Below, one piece after another: positions 7,191 to 14,025 of a stretch of DNA of 16,387 nt (within the stretch, counting starts at the first letter, position 1; every line of letters starts with the position of its first letter). This DNA is from MWDT01 sp035506315 (GTDB lineage: Bacteria; Verrucomicrobiota; Verrucomicrobiia; Opitutales; Opitutaceae). The position numbers and the translations under genes are program-made. The notes under the pieces are model-generated. The model did no database searches and was not told where the DNA came from. It was given only the letters and a program-made list of their open reading frames with translations. The stretch is taken from the NCBI GenBank assembly GCA_035506315.1, contig DATJPQ010000164.1, positions 1-16,387 on the forward strand, in the 5' to 3' direction.

Positions 7191-8300
7191 ATGTCCACCG
7201 TTCCTGCCTCAGCTGCCGCCCCCGGCGTCTCGCGGCTCCCGCCGCCGCCGGGAATGAACTACCGTTTCGCCAGCGACAATACCGCGGGGATCTGCCCCGA
7301 AGCCTGGGCTGCGCTCGCCGAGGCCAACCGCGGCTGCGTGCCGAGCTACGGCAATGACGACTGGACCCGGCGCGCGTGCGACCTCATCCGCGGCGTGTTC
7401 GAGAAACCCGACGCCGAGGTGTACTTCGTGTTCAACGGCACCGCCGCCAATTCGCTCGCGCTGGCCGCGCTCTGTCAGAGCTACCATAGCGTGATCTGCC
7501 ACGACTATGCGCACGTGGAGACGGACGAGTGCGGGGCGCCGGAGTTTTTCTCCAACGGCACCAAGCTCCTCGTCGCCACCGGCCCCGACGGCAAGCTCAC
7601 GCCCGACGCCGTCGAGCGGCTCATCCTCAAGCGCACCGACATTCACTTTCCGAAGCCGCGCGTGCTTTCGCTCACGCAGTCCACCGAATGGGGCACGATC
7701 TATTCGCTCGAGGAAACGCGCGCCCTCACCGCCGTCGCCCAACGCCATGGGCTCGCGGTGCACCTGGATGGGGCGCGTTTCGCCAACGCCGCCGCCGCGC
7801 TGCACGAACGCGCCGGGCTGCGGCCCGCCGACTTCACCTGGCGCGCGGGCGTCGACGTGTTGTGCTTGGGCGGCACGAAAAACGGCATGGTCACCTCCGA
7901 AGCCGTGGTCTTCTTCAATCCCCAACTGGCGGCGGATTTCGACTACCGCTGCAAACAGGCTGGCCAGCTTGCCTCGAAGATGCGGTTCCACGGTGCACAA
8001 TGGGTCGGCCTGCTCCAGGACGGTGCCTGGCTGCGCCACGGCACGCAGGCCAACCGCATGACGCAGAAACTCGCCGCCGCGCTTCGGCAGATGCCACCGG
8101 TGAAAATCCTGGTGGAGCCCGAGGTGAACGCCGTTTTCGCCGAGATGCCACCGGCCGTGGCCGAGGGGTTGAAAAAACGCGGTTGGTATTTCTACAGCTT
8201 CATCGGCGCTCACGGCTATCGGCTGATGTGCTCGTGGGACACGCGGGACGAGGACGTCGATGGATTTGTGGCCGATTTGCAGGCCATCCTGGCCCCCTAG
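7191..8300 (+). CDS. ltaE: Low-specificity L-threonine aldolase (PLP-dependent)
   Basis: Cleaves L-threonine or L-allo-threonine to glycine and acetaldehyde, or runs in reverse; a cytoplasmic fold-type I PLP enzyme. It has 369 residues, near the family length. The PLP-binding lysine is Lys230 in CLGGTKNGM. The cofactor-contact motif HLDGARFANA is at 191-200, FNGTAAN at 81-87, and His108 in the YAHVE segment matches the family's ring-stacking histidine. The family usually begins at the equivalent of MNYRFASDN, which is Met22 here (ATG 7254). The first 21 residues (Ala/Pro-rich) may therefore not be translated. I kept ATG 7191, but 7254 is a serious alternative and neither has a good Shine-Dalgarno. 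The gene diverges from aroK and converges on the FKBP gene. Confidence 0.88.
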   Translation: MSTVPASAAAPGVSRLPPPPGMNYRFASDNTAGICPEAWAALAEANRGCVPSYGNDDWTRRACDLIRGVFEKPDAEVYFVFNGTAANSLALAALCQSYHSVICHDYAHVETDECGAPEFFSNGTKLLVATGPDGKLTPDAVERLILKRTDIHFPKPRVLSLTQSTEWGTIYSLEETRALTAVAQRHGLAVHLDGARFANAAAALHERAGLRPADFTWRAGVDVLCLGGTKNGMVTSEAVVFFNPQLAADFDYRCKQAGQLASKMRFHGAQWVGLLQDGAWLRHGTQANRMTQKLAAALRQMPPVKILVEPEVNAVFAEMPPAVAEGLKKRGWYFYSFIGAHGYRLMCSWDTRDEDVDGFVADLQAILAP

Positions 8301-8330
8301 CAACCAGCGCAAAATTGGCCGCCCTCCAAC

Positions 8331-8358
8331 AAAAACGCCCTCCGCGAACGGAGGGCGT
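8331..8358 (-). terminator. Rho-independent terminator of the FKBP gene
   Basis: A perfect 10-bp stem (ACGCCCTCCG at 8335-8344, CGGAGGGCGT at 8349-8358) with loop CGAA. On the minus strand it is followed by a T run from the A tract 8331-8335, the form of an intrinsic terminator for the gene ending at 8387. The plus side lacks a T-tract, but the hairpin also lies 34 bases after the threonine aldolase stop and may serve both. Confidence 0.85.
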
Positions 8359-8386
8359 CGGGTAAATCGGAAAACCCGTGGATGGC

Positions 8387-9199
8387 TTACTTGCCAGTGG
8401 CGGGCGCAGGCACTGTGACCGCTGCCGGCGCGGCTGCGGGGGTGGGCTTGATGTCGAGCAGTTCGACCTCGAAGATGAGCGTGGAAGCCGGCGGAATGCC
8501 CGGACGGCCGTCGTCGCCATAGCCAAGGTGGGGCGGCACGTAGAGCTTGATCTTGCCTCCCTTGTTTATCTTTTGGATGCCCTCAGTCCAACCGGGGATC
8601 ACGCTATCGAGCGAAAATTCCACGGGTACGACCGCCGCACCGGGCTCGCGCGGTTGGAGGGAGCTGTCAAAGACGGTGCCGTTCACCAGCGTGCCGACAT
8701 AATGCACCTTCACGGTCTCGGTGGGCTTGGGGTACGCGCCTTCACCGGGCTTCAAGATCTCGTAGCGCAACCCGCTGGGCAGCTCAACGACGTTCTTGTT
8801 TTCCTTGAGCTTGGCGAAGAACGCGGCGGTGTCAGCAACTCCCTGTTTCCGGAGCTTTTCCACGAATTCGGACTGCTTCTTATTCACGAACTCGGAGATG
8901 AGTGGCCCGATTTTCGCCTTATCGAATGCCAGATCCTTGCCCATGGCGCCAGCCTCGATGCCCTTTAACACCGACTCGAGTTGCGTCGGCGTAAAACCAA
9001 AGGTTTCGAGTTGGATGTTCTTGGAGGCGATCCAACCAAGCGCTTCCAGCACCTGGGATTCGCTGTAGGCGGCCGGAGCGGCCACCGCGGGTTTGGTCTC
9101 GGTGGCGGCGGCCCCGGGAACTTTGATGTCCTGCGCGTGAGCGCCAGCCGCAAGGCCGAGAGCGAGCACGCCAAGCGTGAGCGTATGGGTCAATTTCAT
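8387..9199 (-). CDS. Secreted FKBP-type peptidyl-prolyl cis-trans isomerase (FkpA/Mip-like)
   Basis: A folding catalyst acting outside the cytoplasm, 270 residues. The signal peptide spans 1-22, with a likely cut after AHA. An Ala/Pro/Thr linker (25-43) and a helical N-terminal domain (about 44-135), as in the dimerisation part of FkpA and Mip, precede the FKBP domain (about 142-250). Active-site pocket residues are visible: Tyr167 in VHYVGT, Phe177-Asp178 in TVFDSS, VIPGW at 200-204, Tyr227 in LGYG and Phe243 in LIFEVELLDI. The C-terminus (252-270) is Pro/Ala-rich. The ATG at 9199 is fixed by the signal peptide. It is monocistronic as seen here: a strong terminator follows, and the divergent neighbour starts 300 bases away. 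Confidence 0.93.
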   Translation of the reverse strand: MKLTHTLTLGVLALGLAAGAHAQDIKVPGAAATETKPAVAAPAAYSESQVLEALGWIASKNIQLETFGFTPTQLESVLKGIEAGAMGKDLAFDKAKIGPLISEFVNKKQSEFVEKLRKQGVADTAAFFAKLKENKNVVELPSGLRYEILKPGEGAYPKPTETVKVHYVGTLVNGTVFDSSLQPREPGAAVVPVEFSLDSVIPGWTEGIQKINKGGKIKLYVPPHLGYGDDGRPGIPPASTLIFEVELLDIKPTPAAAPAAVTVPAPATGK

Positions 9200-9499
9200 G
9201 CGTGTGATGGAGTGGATGGGAAAGACGGAATGCAGTTTTGTGCCCTAAAAGGTGCTCAGATGGCAGTGCCTCGCCAGAAAAGCAATCCTTGACCTGAACT
9301 CCGCCGGGCGGTGCGCCGAGCACCGGAACCTCGTTTTGATATGCCCGACCTTTTGCAGTTTTGGGTAATAATTGTCACCCGTAACTGCAAATCGCGCTCT
9401 GCTGACTGGATCCGGGGCAACGGCGCACGCTTCGTGTTATATCGTACTCGCCGCTTGTCTCGCCAGTCCGCCTGCGCATCATCCTCTCCCCCACTCACC
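9200..9499. other. Divergent intergenic region between FKBP and LOG-like genes
   Basis: No gene seen in these 300 bases. They hold a 40-bp dyad at 9352-9391 (listed separately) and a small hairpin with arms CGGTGC and GCACCG (9309-9325). An AT-rich TTATAT at 9437-9442 could be a -10 box for the plus-strand gene, but no matching -35 was found. The plus frame stays open from GTG 9311 into the LOG-like gene, but that extension does not look coding. Confidence 0.5.
9352..9391. promoter_or_regulatory. 40-bp interrupted palindrome, possible operator or leader hairpin
   Basis: Outer arms TTTGCAGTT (9352-9360) and AACTGCAAA (9383-9391) are perfectly complementary. Inner arms GGGT (9363-9366) and ACCC (9377-9380) share exactly the same dyad centre, and the 18 central bases are themselves 14/18 symmetric. 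This is consistent with an operator for a dimeric regulator or an RNA stem-loop upstream of the LOG-like gene at 9500. Confidence 0.55.
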
Positions 9500-11422
9500 A
9501 TGACAAATCCCGACCAATTCTGGACCAGCCAGGATGGACAAATCCTCGCAGTAAAGATCAAGGACGAGCATACTGTTTCGCTCACCCTCGCCTTCTGGCC
9601 GCGGCATCCTGCCGAATTCGAATTCATGAAGTCCCAGGCGGGCCAGCTCCACTTTACCGAACGCAGCACCCTGGCTCGCATCGGCATCGAGATGTTGCCC
9701 GACGGCCAGGCCAGGCCCGACAAAGGCCGCCTGGTGCTCGAGGCCGATGCCTCTCTCTTTGACGAAAGTTTCCCCAACGCAGCGTACTGGAAAAAACTGC
9801 TGCGCCCCGGCATAACCGTGGGCCGGCTCTACTACGCACCTGCCTCCGCCAAGCTCTCGGCCACCGAGATCTGGGCCGCGCTCAAGGACAACCGTCTCAA
9901 GCTGCCCAACACGATCAGCATCGATCGCTTTGGCCGGGTGTTTCTCACGCCGCACCAGGTTTACTACACGATCAACCCCCGTCTCCTGCGCGATAGCTTC
10001 GAACGCCTGGTCAGCGGCCATGCCGGCCGCGCCTTCCTCGACAAAGTGCAGCTTCGGCACGACCTGTCGCCCCTCACCATCCAGCCGCGTTCGGGTCTGC
10101 TCACCAGTTGCTCGATGTACCTCAAGGAGCACTGCATCGTGCTCAACCAGGGCGAGGGCAATTTTGGCATTCACACCAGCGCGGTGGTGCTCGATCCAAT
10201 CAAGACTTTCGGCACAAACATCATGCTGGAAATCTACAACCAGGGCGACCAGCCGGTGGTCAATCCCGTGGTCTCCGTCGAGGTTTTCCACGCGCCCACG
10301 CCGCAGGATTTAGAGTCGAAGTCGCTCGCGAAGAAACGCACCCGGCTCTATGGCACCACGCGCGAGCTTTACCAGAACCTCGACGCCAATCCCCCGCGCG
10401 ACACCGGCCGCACCGCGCGGCCCAAGACCAAAATCTCCGTCCGGGGCCAGAACGCCACGATGGAGAACTTCAGCCTGTTGCTCAACGCCACGCAGTTCGC
10501 CGAGCTCGCCGCCAGCAACGGCCGTACCGCCGACGCGATGATCGGCCATCGCACGATGGTCCAGGCGCTCGACGCCGCACCTGACGACGCCGACACGCTG
10601 GTCGTCGACTACTTTCCCAATCTGCTCGAAAACATCGAGCTGCTAATGCGTACGCAGCGACTCAAGCTGCGCCGGATCGTCTTCCGCAAGCCTTCGCGCA
10701 CCCATGGTTTTTTCCTCTCCAGCGCGGCCCACGCCCGCCTCGACACCTTCGCCGGCATGGGCCTGCAAGTCTACTGGTACAACGAGCAGATGAAGGACCT
10801 CTATCTGCACACCTACAAGAAGGACCACGGCTTCTTCATCCGCGAAGAGATGGTGAAACGCTTCAATGAGGCCACCATCCTGGCCTTTTACGGCAGCGCT
10901 GTCGACCTCGACGACAAACAGACGAAACGCATCTCCACCCTGATCGACAAACTCTCGTCGTTCATTGGTTCCAACGTCGGCGTGCTAACCGGGGGCGGCG
11001 GCGGCGTGATGCGCGTGGCCACCGACCAGGCGCGCGGCCAGGGTGCCCTCACTGGCGCGTGCTTCCTCGAACTCGAGGCGCAGCCGCCCGAATTCGGCGT
11101 GGATTTCTTCAACACGTTCCAGGAAACCTCGCGCCACTTCCGTCAAAAATGGTTCGAAGTGGCGGATTTTTGCATCTTCAACGTCGGCGGCGTCGGCACC
11201 CTCGAGGAGATCGGCATCGAAATGTGCAACCTCAAGCTCGGCATCCGGCCGCGGGTGCCGTACATCTTCTACGACGCCGCCTTTTTCGCCGACCTGCGCA
11301 AACAGCTCCGCCACATGATCGCCACGAAACGCGTTCCGCTGTGGATCCAGGATTACATCCTGTTCACCGACGATCCCGACGAGGTCGTGGAGTTCTACCG
11401 CAAAAAACTCCAGGTTCTCTGA
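9500..11422 (+). CDS. Large protein with C-terminal LOG/lysine-decarboxylase-like nucleotide-binding domain
   Basis: 640 residues. The C-terminal part (about 455-640) is a Rossmann-like LOG-family domain: FYGSAV (463-468), LTGGGGGVMRVA (496-507), an RHFRQKW segment (545-551) where LOG proteins have their Arg-Lys pair, and GGVGTLEE (563-570). LOG enzymes release free bases from nucleoside 5'-monophosphates, but typical LOG proteins are about 180-220 residues. The usual Pro of PGGxGTxxE is Val here (NVGGVGT). The first 450 residues are not recognised; 224-264 is strand-rich with LDP, IMLEIYN and a late VEVF segment, loosely recalling dCTP deaminase/dUTPase barrels (weak). ATG 9500 is chosen because the open frame before it lacks protein-like character; no clear Shine-Dalgarno. 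Substrate unknown. It is divergent from the FKBP gene and followed by a long repeat-rich gap. Confidence 0.8.
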   Translation: MTNPDQFWTSQDGQILAVKIKDEHTVSLTLAFWPRHPAEFEFMKSQAGQLHFTERSTLARIGIEMLPDGQARPDKGRLVLEADASLFDESFPNAAYWKKLLRPGITVGRLYYAPASAKLSATEIWAALKDNRLKLPNTISIDRFGRVFLTPHQVYYTINPRLLRDSFERLVSGHAGRAFLDKVQLRHDLSPLTIQPRSGLLTSCSMYLKEHCIVLNQGEGNFGIHTSAVVLDPIKTFGTNIMLEIYNQGDQPVVNPVVSVEVFHAPTPQDLESKSLAKKRTRLYGTTRELYQNLDANPPRDTGRTARPKTKISVRGQNATMENFSLLLNATQFAELAASNGRTADAMIGHRTMVQALDAAPDDADTLVVDYFPNLLENIELLMRTQRLKLRRIVFRKPSRTHGFFLSSAAHARLDTFAGMGLQVYWYNEQMKDLYLHTYKKDHGFFIREEMVKRFNEATILAFYGSAVDLDDKQTKRISTLIDKLSSFIGSNVGVLTGGGGGVMRVATDQARGQGALTGACFLELEAQPPEFGVDFFNTFQETSRHFRQKWFEVADFCIFNVGGVGTLEEIGIEMCNLKLGIRPRVPYIFYDAAFFADLRKQLRHMIATKRVPLWIQDYILFTDDPDEVVEFYRKKLQVL

Positions 11423-11493
11423 CCGCCCCGACCTCCGCCTGCACCGCTCTTTGTCACTTATTACTGATTCTCGCTGAATATAGTGACTGTTTT

Positions 11494-11578
11494 AGGTGGA
11501 GCGGCTTGTCCTCAAGACGCTCTAAGCGCGTTGGGGACCCTTGTCTTCGGCCCAAACAGGGGACAACGCGCCCCACCT
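11494..11578. repeat. Dispersed palindromic element (copy A)
   Basis: Outer arms AGGTGGAGCG (11494-11503) and CGCCCCACCT (11569-11578) pair at 9 of 10 positions. Nested arms GCGCGTTG (11526-11533) and CAACGCGC (11564-11571) are perfect. The complement of 11559-11573 is a 15-base core, GGGCGCGTTGTCCCC, that recurs exactly at 13912-13926, showing that both belong to one repeat family. Confidence 0.65.
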
Positions 11579-11633
11579 GCACAAACCAATTCTGCGAGCC
11601 TCATTAAGAAGGCGCCTATTAACCGCGCCGTAA

Positions 11634-11691
11634 GTAGCGCAAGCTTCCAGCCTGCATTGGGCGATGCAGCAGGCAAGGATGCCCGCGCTCC
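11634..11691. repeat. Second type of imperfect palindromic repeat
   Basis: The left arm (11634-11655, beginning GTAGCGCAAGC) and right arm (11669-11691, beginning GCAGGCAAGG) are complementary at about 17 of 23 aligned positions. The spacer contains CTGCAT and ATGCAG, which also pair. Its minus-strand translation contains NAGWK-type text that I recall from spurious repeat-encoded ORFs in Verrucomicrobiota and relatives (recollection, not checked). Confidence 0.5.
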
Positions 11692-11749
11692 AAGACGCCG
11701 GGTTGAAGGAGAGCCCCTAAGCAGCAAAATTGCGGAATCCCCGCGCCAG

Positions 11750-11776
11750 AGTTTGTCACGTATTACGTGACAAACT
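11750..11776. promoter_or_regulatory. Perfect 13-bp-arm palindrome, operator candidate 1
   Basis: Arms AGTTTGTCACGTA (11750-11762) and TACGTGACAAACT (11764-11776) are exact reverse complements around a single T. Together with the sister site centred 68 bp downstream it resembles a paired binding site for a dimeric regulator. TTGTCA inside it could double as a -35 element, with TTTGAT 18 bp on. Confidence 0.6.
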
Positions 11777-11818
11777 TTTGATTTTTCCTCTGATAATCGA
11801 CAAATTTGCCTATGCGAT

Positions 11819-11843
11819 ATTTGTAACGTAATACGTTACAAAT
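11819..11843. promoter_or_regulatory. Perfect 12-bp-arm palindrome, operator candidate 2
   Basis: Arms ATTTGTAACGTA (11819-11830) and TACGTTACAAAT (11832-11843) are exact reverse complements around a single A. Each arm differs from site 1 at only two of 12 positions, and both differences are compensated in the opposite arm. A weak promoter (TTGCCT, 17 bp, TAATAC) would overlap it. Confidence 0.6.
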
Positions 11844-11851
11844 TCCGGGAT

Positions 11852-11872
11852 CGGGCCGGCGGCGCCGGCTCG
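11852..11872. other. GC-rich hairpin in the purD leader
   Basis: CGGGCCGGC and GCCGGCTCG pair over nine positions (one G-T) with a GGC loop. Further down, GGGG-CCG-CCCC is followed by six T (11895-11911), a terminator-like mini-hairpin 18 bases before purD. Whether either is formed in RNA is unknown. Confidence 0.3.
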
Positions 11873-11928
11873 GATTTAAATTGTGGCTCGCCACGGGGCC
11901 GCCCCTTTTTTCTGCTCGGAGTTCCTCC

Positions 11929-13221
11929 ATGGCTCTTCCTCGGTCAGTTCTTGTCGTCGGTTCCGGCGGGCGCGAACACGCGCTGGTGAAAGCCCTCGCG
12001 CTCTCCCCGGCCCGCCCGCGTCTGCTTTGCGCCCCCGGCAACGCCGGCATCGCCGCCGACGCCTTGTGTTTCCCCGTCGCCGCCGACCATGTCGCCGGCC
12101 TCGTGGCGCTTGCCCGGCGGGAGCAGGTCGAGTTTGTCGTCGTCGGTCCCGAAGTACCGCTTTCGCTCGGACTGGCCGATGCTCTCGCCGCCGCCGGCAT
12201 CCCCGCTTATGGCCCCAAGGCCGACGGCGCCCGGCTCGAAGCCTCCAAGATTTATACCAAGGAGATTCTCCAGAAATACGGCATTCCCACCGCCGCCGCC
12301 GCCTGCTTTGACAACGCCGAGGCCGCGATCGCCTATCTGCGGGCCCGCCCGGTCCCGATTGTGGTCAAAGCCGACGGCCTCGCCGCGGGCAAAGGTGTGA
12401 TCGTGGCCCAGACCTACGCCGAAGCCGAGGCCGGCGTCCGCTCACTGCTCGCGCTGTCTCCTCCTGCGAAAATTGGAGGCCAGAAATCAAAGATCCTCCT
12501 GGAAGACTGCCTGACCGGCGACGAAACCTCGATCCTGGTCGTGGTTTCGGGACGCGATTACGTGATTTTGCCCGTCTCGCAGGATCACAAGCGCATCGGC
12601 GACGGTGATACCGGCCCGAACACCGGCGGCATGGGGGCCTATTCCCCCGCCGAGGTCGTCACGCCCGAAATGCTCGACCGCATCGACCGCGAGATCGTGC
12701 GGCCCTCCGTCGATGCCATCGTCGCCGAGGGCATCGATTTCCGCGGCACGCTTTTCATCGGCATCATGCTCACGCCGACCGGCCCGCAGGTGCTCGAATA
12801 CAACACCCGCTTCGGCGACCCCGAGACCCAGGTCGTACTCCCGCGGATCGCCACCGATGTGCTCGCACTCCTCTGGGCGGCCACCCGGGGCGAGCTGAAG
12901 AGCATGAAACTGGATGTGCGTGATGACTACGCCCTCTGCGTGGTGATTGCCGCCAGGGGCTATCCCGAAAGCTACGCGAAGGGCGACGCGATCGTCTTCC
13001 CCGAGAAACTGCCCGATGGCGTCTCGATCATCCATGCGGGCACCGCCAGGAACGCCGCCGGCCAGATCGTCACCGCCGGCGGGCGCGTCCTCGGTGTCAC
13101 CGCCCTCGCCCCTTCGCTGTCCGATGCCGCCGGACGCGCCTATGCCGCCTGCGCCGCGATCCAGTGTGCGAGCAAATATTACCGCCGCGACATCGGCGCG
13201 CGGCAGCTCAACCGCCGATGA
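11929..13221 (+). CDS. purD: Phosphoribosylamine-glycine ligase (GAR synthetase)
   Basis: Second step of de novo purine synthesis: ATP-dependent joining of glycine to 5-phosphoribosylamine (cytoplasm, ATP-grasp family). The protein has 430 residues, normal for PurD. Motifs in order: VLVVGSGGREHAL (7-19), GNAGIA (37-42), GPEVPLS (73-79), the ATP-grasp loop KADGLAAGKGV (147-157), DHKRIGDGDTGPNTGGMGAY (219-238) and EYNTRFGDPETQ (290-301). The ATG at 11929 has a GGAG Shine-Dalgarno at 11918-11921 with seven-base spacing. The segment 179-189 (PAKIGGQKSKI) departs from the usual FGxAG loop but the reading frame is sound. The stop overlaps the next start by four bases (ATGA). Regulation may involve the paired palindromes upstream (inference). 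Confidence 0.96.
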   Translation: MALPRSVLVVGSGGREHALVKALALSPARPRLLCAPGNAGIAADALCFPVAADHVAGLVALARREQVEFVVVGPEVPLSLGLADALAAAGIPAYGPKADGARLEASKIYTKEILQKYGIPTAAAACFDNAEAAIAYLRARPVPIVVKADGLAAGKGVIVAQTYAEAEAGVRSLLALSPPAKIGGQKSKILLEDCLTGDETSILVVVSGRDYVILPVSQDHKRIGDGDTGPNTGGMGAYSPAEVVTPEMLDRIDREIVRPSVDAIVAEGIDFRGTLFIGIMLTPTGPQVLEYNTRFGDPETQVVLPRIATDVLALLWAATRGELKSMKLDVRDDYALCVVIAARGYPESYAKGDAIVFPEKLPDGVSIIHAGTARNAAGQIVTAGGRVLGVTALAPSLSDAAGRAYAACAAIQCASKYYRRDIGARQLNRR

Positions 13222-13883
13222 AAATCGTCTGCTCGTTTCTCCTGCTCGTTCTCATCCTCACCGCCCCGTGCGGCGCCGGCGCGGCGCCGCTGGAGCGTGA
13301 TCTGGGTCACGGTCTCGCCTACCTGCGCGTCACCCAACTGCCCGCCGATCTGCCGACGAAGGTGGTGGAGCCGCACAAAGCGCTCGTGCTCGATCTGCGC
13401 TGCGTAAGTGCGGACGAGATTGCCGTCAAAGCGTTTGCCGCGTGGCTGAAATTCCACGCCAGTGCCAATTCGCCGCTCACGATCCTCCTCAACGCCGAGA
13501 CGAGCCCGCTCCTGCTGCACGTTTTTCTTGCCGCTTCGCTTCCGTCCGGCGTGGTGACCATCGGACCGGCCTCGAGCGAATTCAAAGCCGATGTTCCAGT
13601 CGAAATCACGCCCCAGGCCGATCGCCTGGCTTACGATGCCCTCGCCAAGGGCACGCCTCTCGAGGATCTCATTGCCCGCAAGCTTGACAAGCCGCGGCGC
13701 GACGAAGCGGAACTCGCCCGCCAACACACGAATGGCAACACTGACGAAGAGGATGAAGCGCCTCCCCCCAAGCAGGCGACAACTTCGGCTCCGCCGGTCG
13801 TCGATGCTCCGGTGACTGACTTGGTGCTGGTCCGGGCCGTGCAACTCCATCGCGCCCTGCTGGCATTGCGCCGGCTGCCGTGA
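13218..13883 (+). CDS. Secreted hypothetical protein, possibly degenerate S41 peptidase-like
   Basis: 221 residues, not assigned to a known family. A clear signal peptide occupies residues 1-22 (hydrophobic LLLVLIL core) with a likely cut near AGA; it is not a good lipobox. The middle (32-130) has GLAYLRVTQLP and KALVLDLR, which recall the strands of C-terminal processing (S41) peptidases and ClpP-fold proteins. No serine/lysine catalytic motif is visible, so any enzymatic role is doubtful. An acidic, Pro/Ala-rich low-complexity stretch (167-195) and a short hydrophobic C-terminal helix follow. The ATG overlaps the purD stop (ATGA), so the gene is translationally coupled to purD. Its job in relation to purine synthesis is not apparent. 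It ends before a palindromic repeat shared as a convergent boundary. Confidence 0.75.
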   Translation: MKIVCSFLLLVLILTAPCGAGAAPLERDLGHGLAYLRVTQLPADLPTKVVEPHKALVLDLRCVSADEIAVKAFAAWLKFHASANSPLTILLNAETSPLLLHVFLAASLPSGVVTIGPASSEFKADVPVEITPQADRLAYDALAKGTPLEDLIARKLDKPRRDEAELARQHTNGNTDEEDEAPPPKQATTSAPPVVDAPVTDLVLVRAVQLHRALLALRRLP

Positions 13884-13906
13884 GGTTGGGATTGCGTAGC
13901 TCTGGG

Positions 13907-13963
13907 CGGTAGGGCGCGTTGTCCCCAACGCGCCGCGGCTCGCTCGGAGAGCGCGCCCTACCG
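13907..13963. repeat. Dispersed palindromic element (copy B) between convergent genes
   Basis: Outer arms CGGTAGGGCGCG (13907-13918) and CGCGCCCTACCG (13952-13963) are perfectly complementary (12 bp). An internal hairpin, GGCGCGTTG (13913-13921) and CAACGCGCC (13926-13934) with loop TCCC, is also perfect, so two alternative folds compete. It shares a 15-base core with the element at 11494-11578. It could also act as a transcription barrier between the converging genes. Confidence 0.75.
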
Positions 13964-14025
13964 GCGCTCCCGCGCCAAAGCTCAAGCAAAGCAGTGAGCA
14001 AAAACCTGCGTTGCAACCGGCGCGG

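Larger units (their letters stand above)
11423..11928. other. 506-base repeat-rich intergenic region upstream of purD
   Basis: No credible gene. From left to right it holds a stem-loop at 11453-11487 (GTCACT and AGTGAC arms, then TTTT, possibly the LOG-like gene's terminator), a degenerate palindrome half at 11450-11468 and a large inverted repeat 11494-11578. A second inverted repeat 11634-11691 follows, then two related perfect palindromes (11750-11776 and 11819-11843) and GC-rich hairpins close to purD. Short open frames across it translate to low-complexity, repeat-type peptides and were not called. Confidence 0.7.

Noticed and set aside
11512..11770. Small open frames on both strands in the purD upstream gap
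   Set aside because: They lie across inverted repeats and translate to repeat-type peptides with no start signals.
11450..11843. Integration (att) sites or a CRISPR-like array formed by the repeated palindromes
   Set aside because: Only two intact copies with unequal surroundings, no integrase or cas gene, and the symmetry points to protein-binding sites instead.
12460..12510. A possible repeat-derived insert in purD (PAKIGGQKSKI)
   Set aside because: The peptide resembles the queG insert, but the DNA is not clearly 7-bp periodic and it replaces, rather than adds to, the variable PurD loop.
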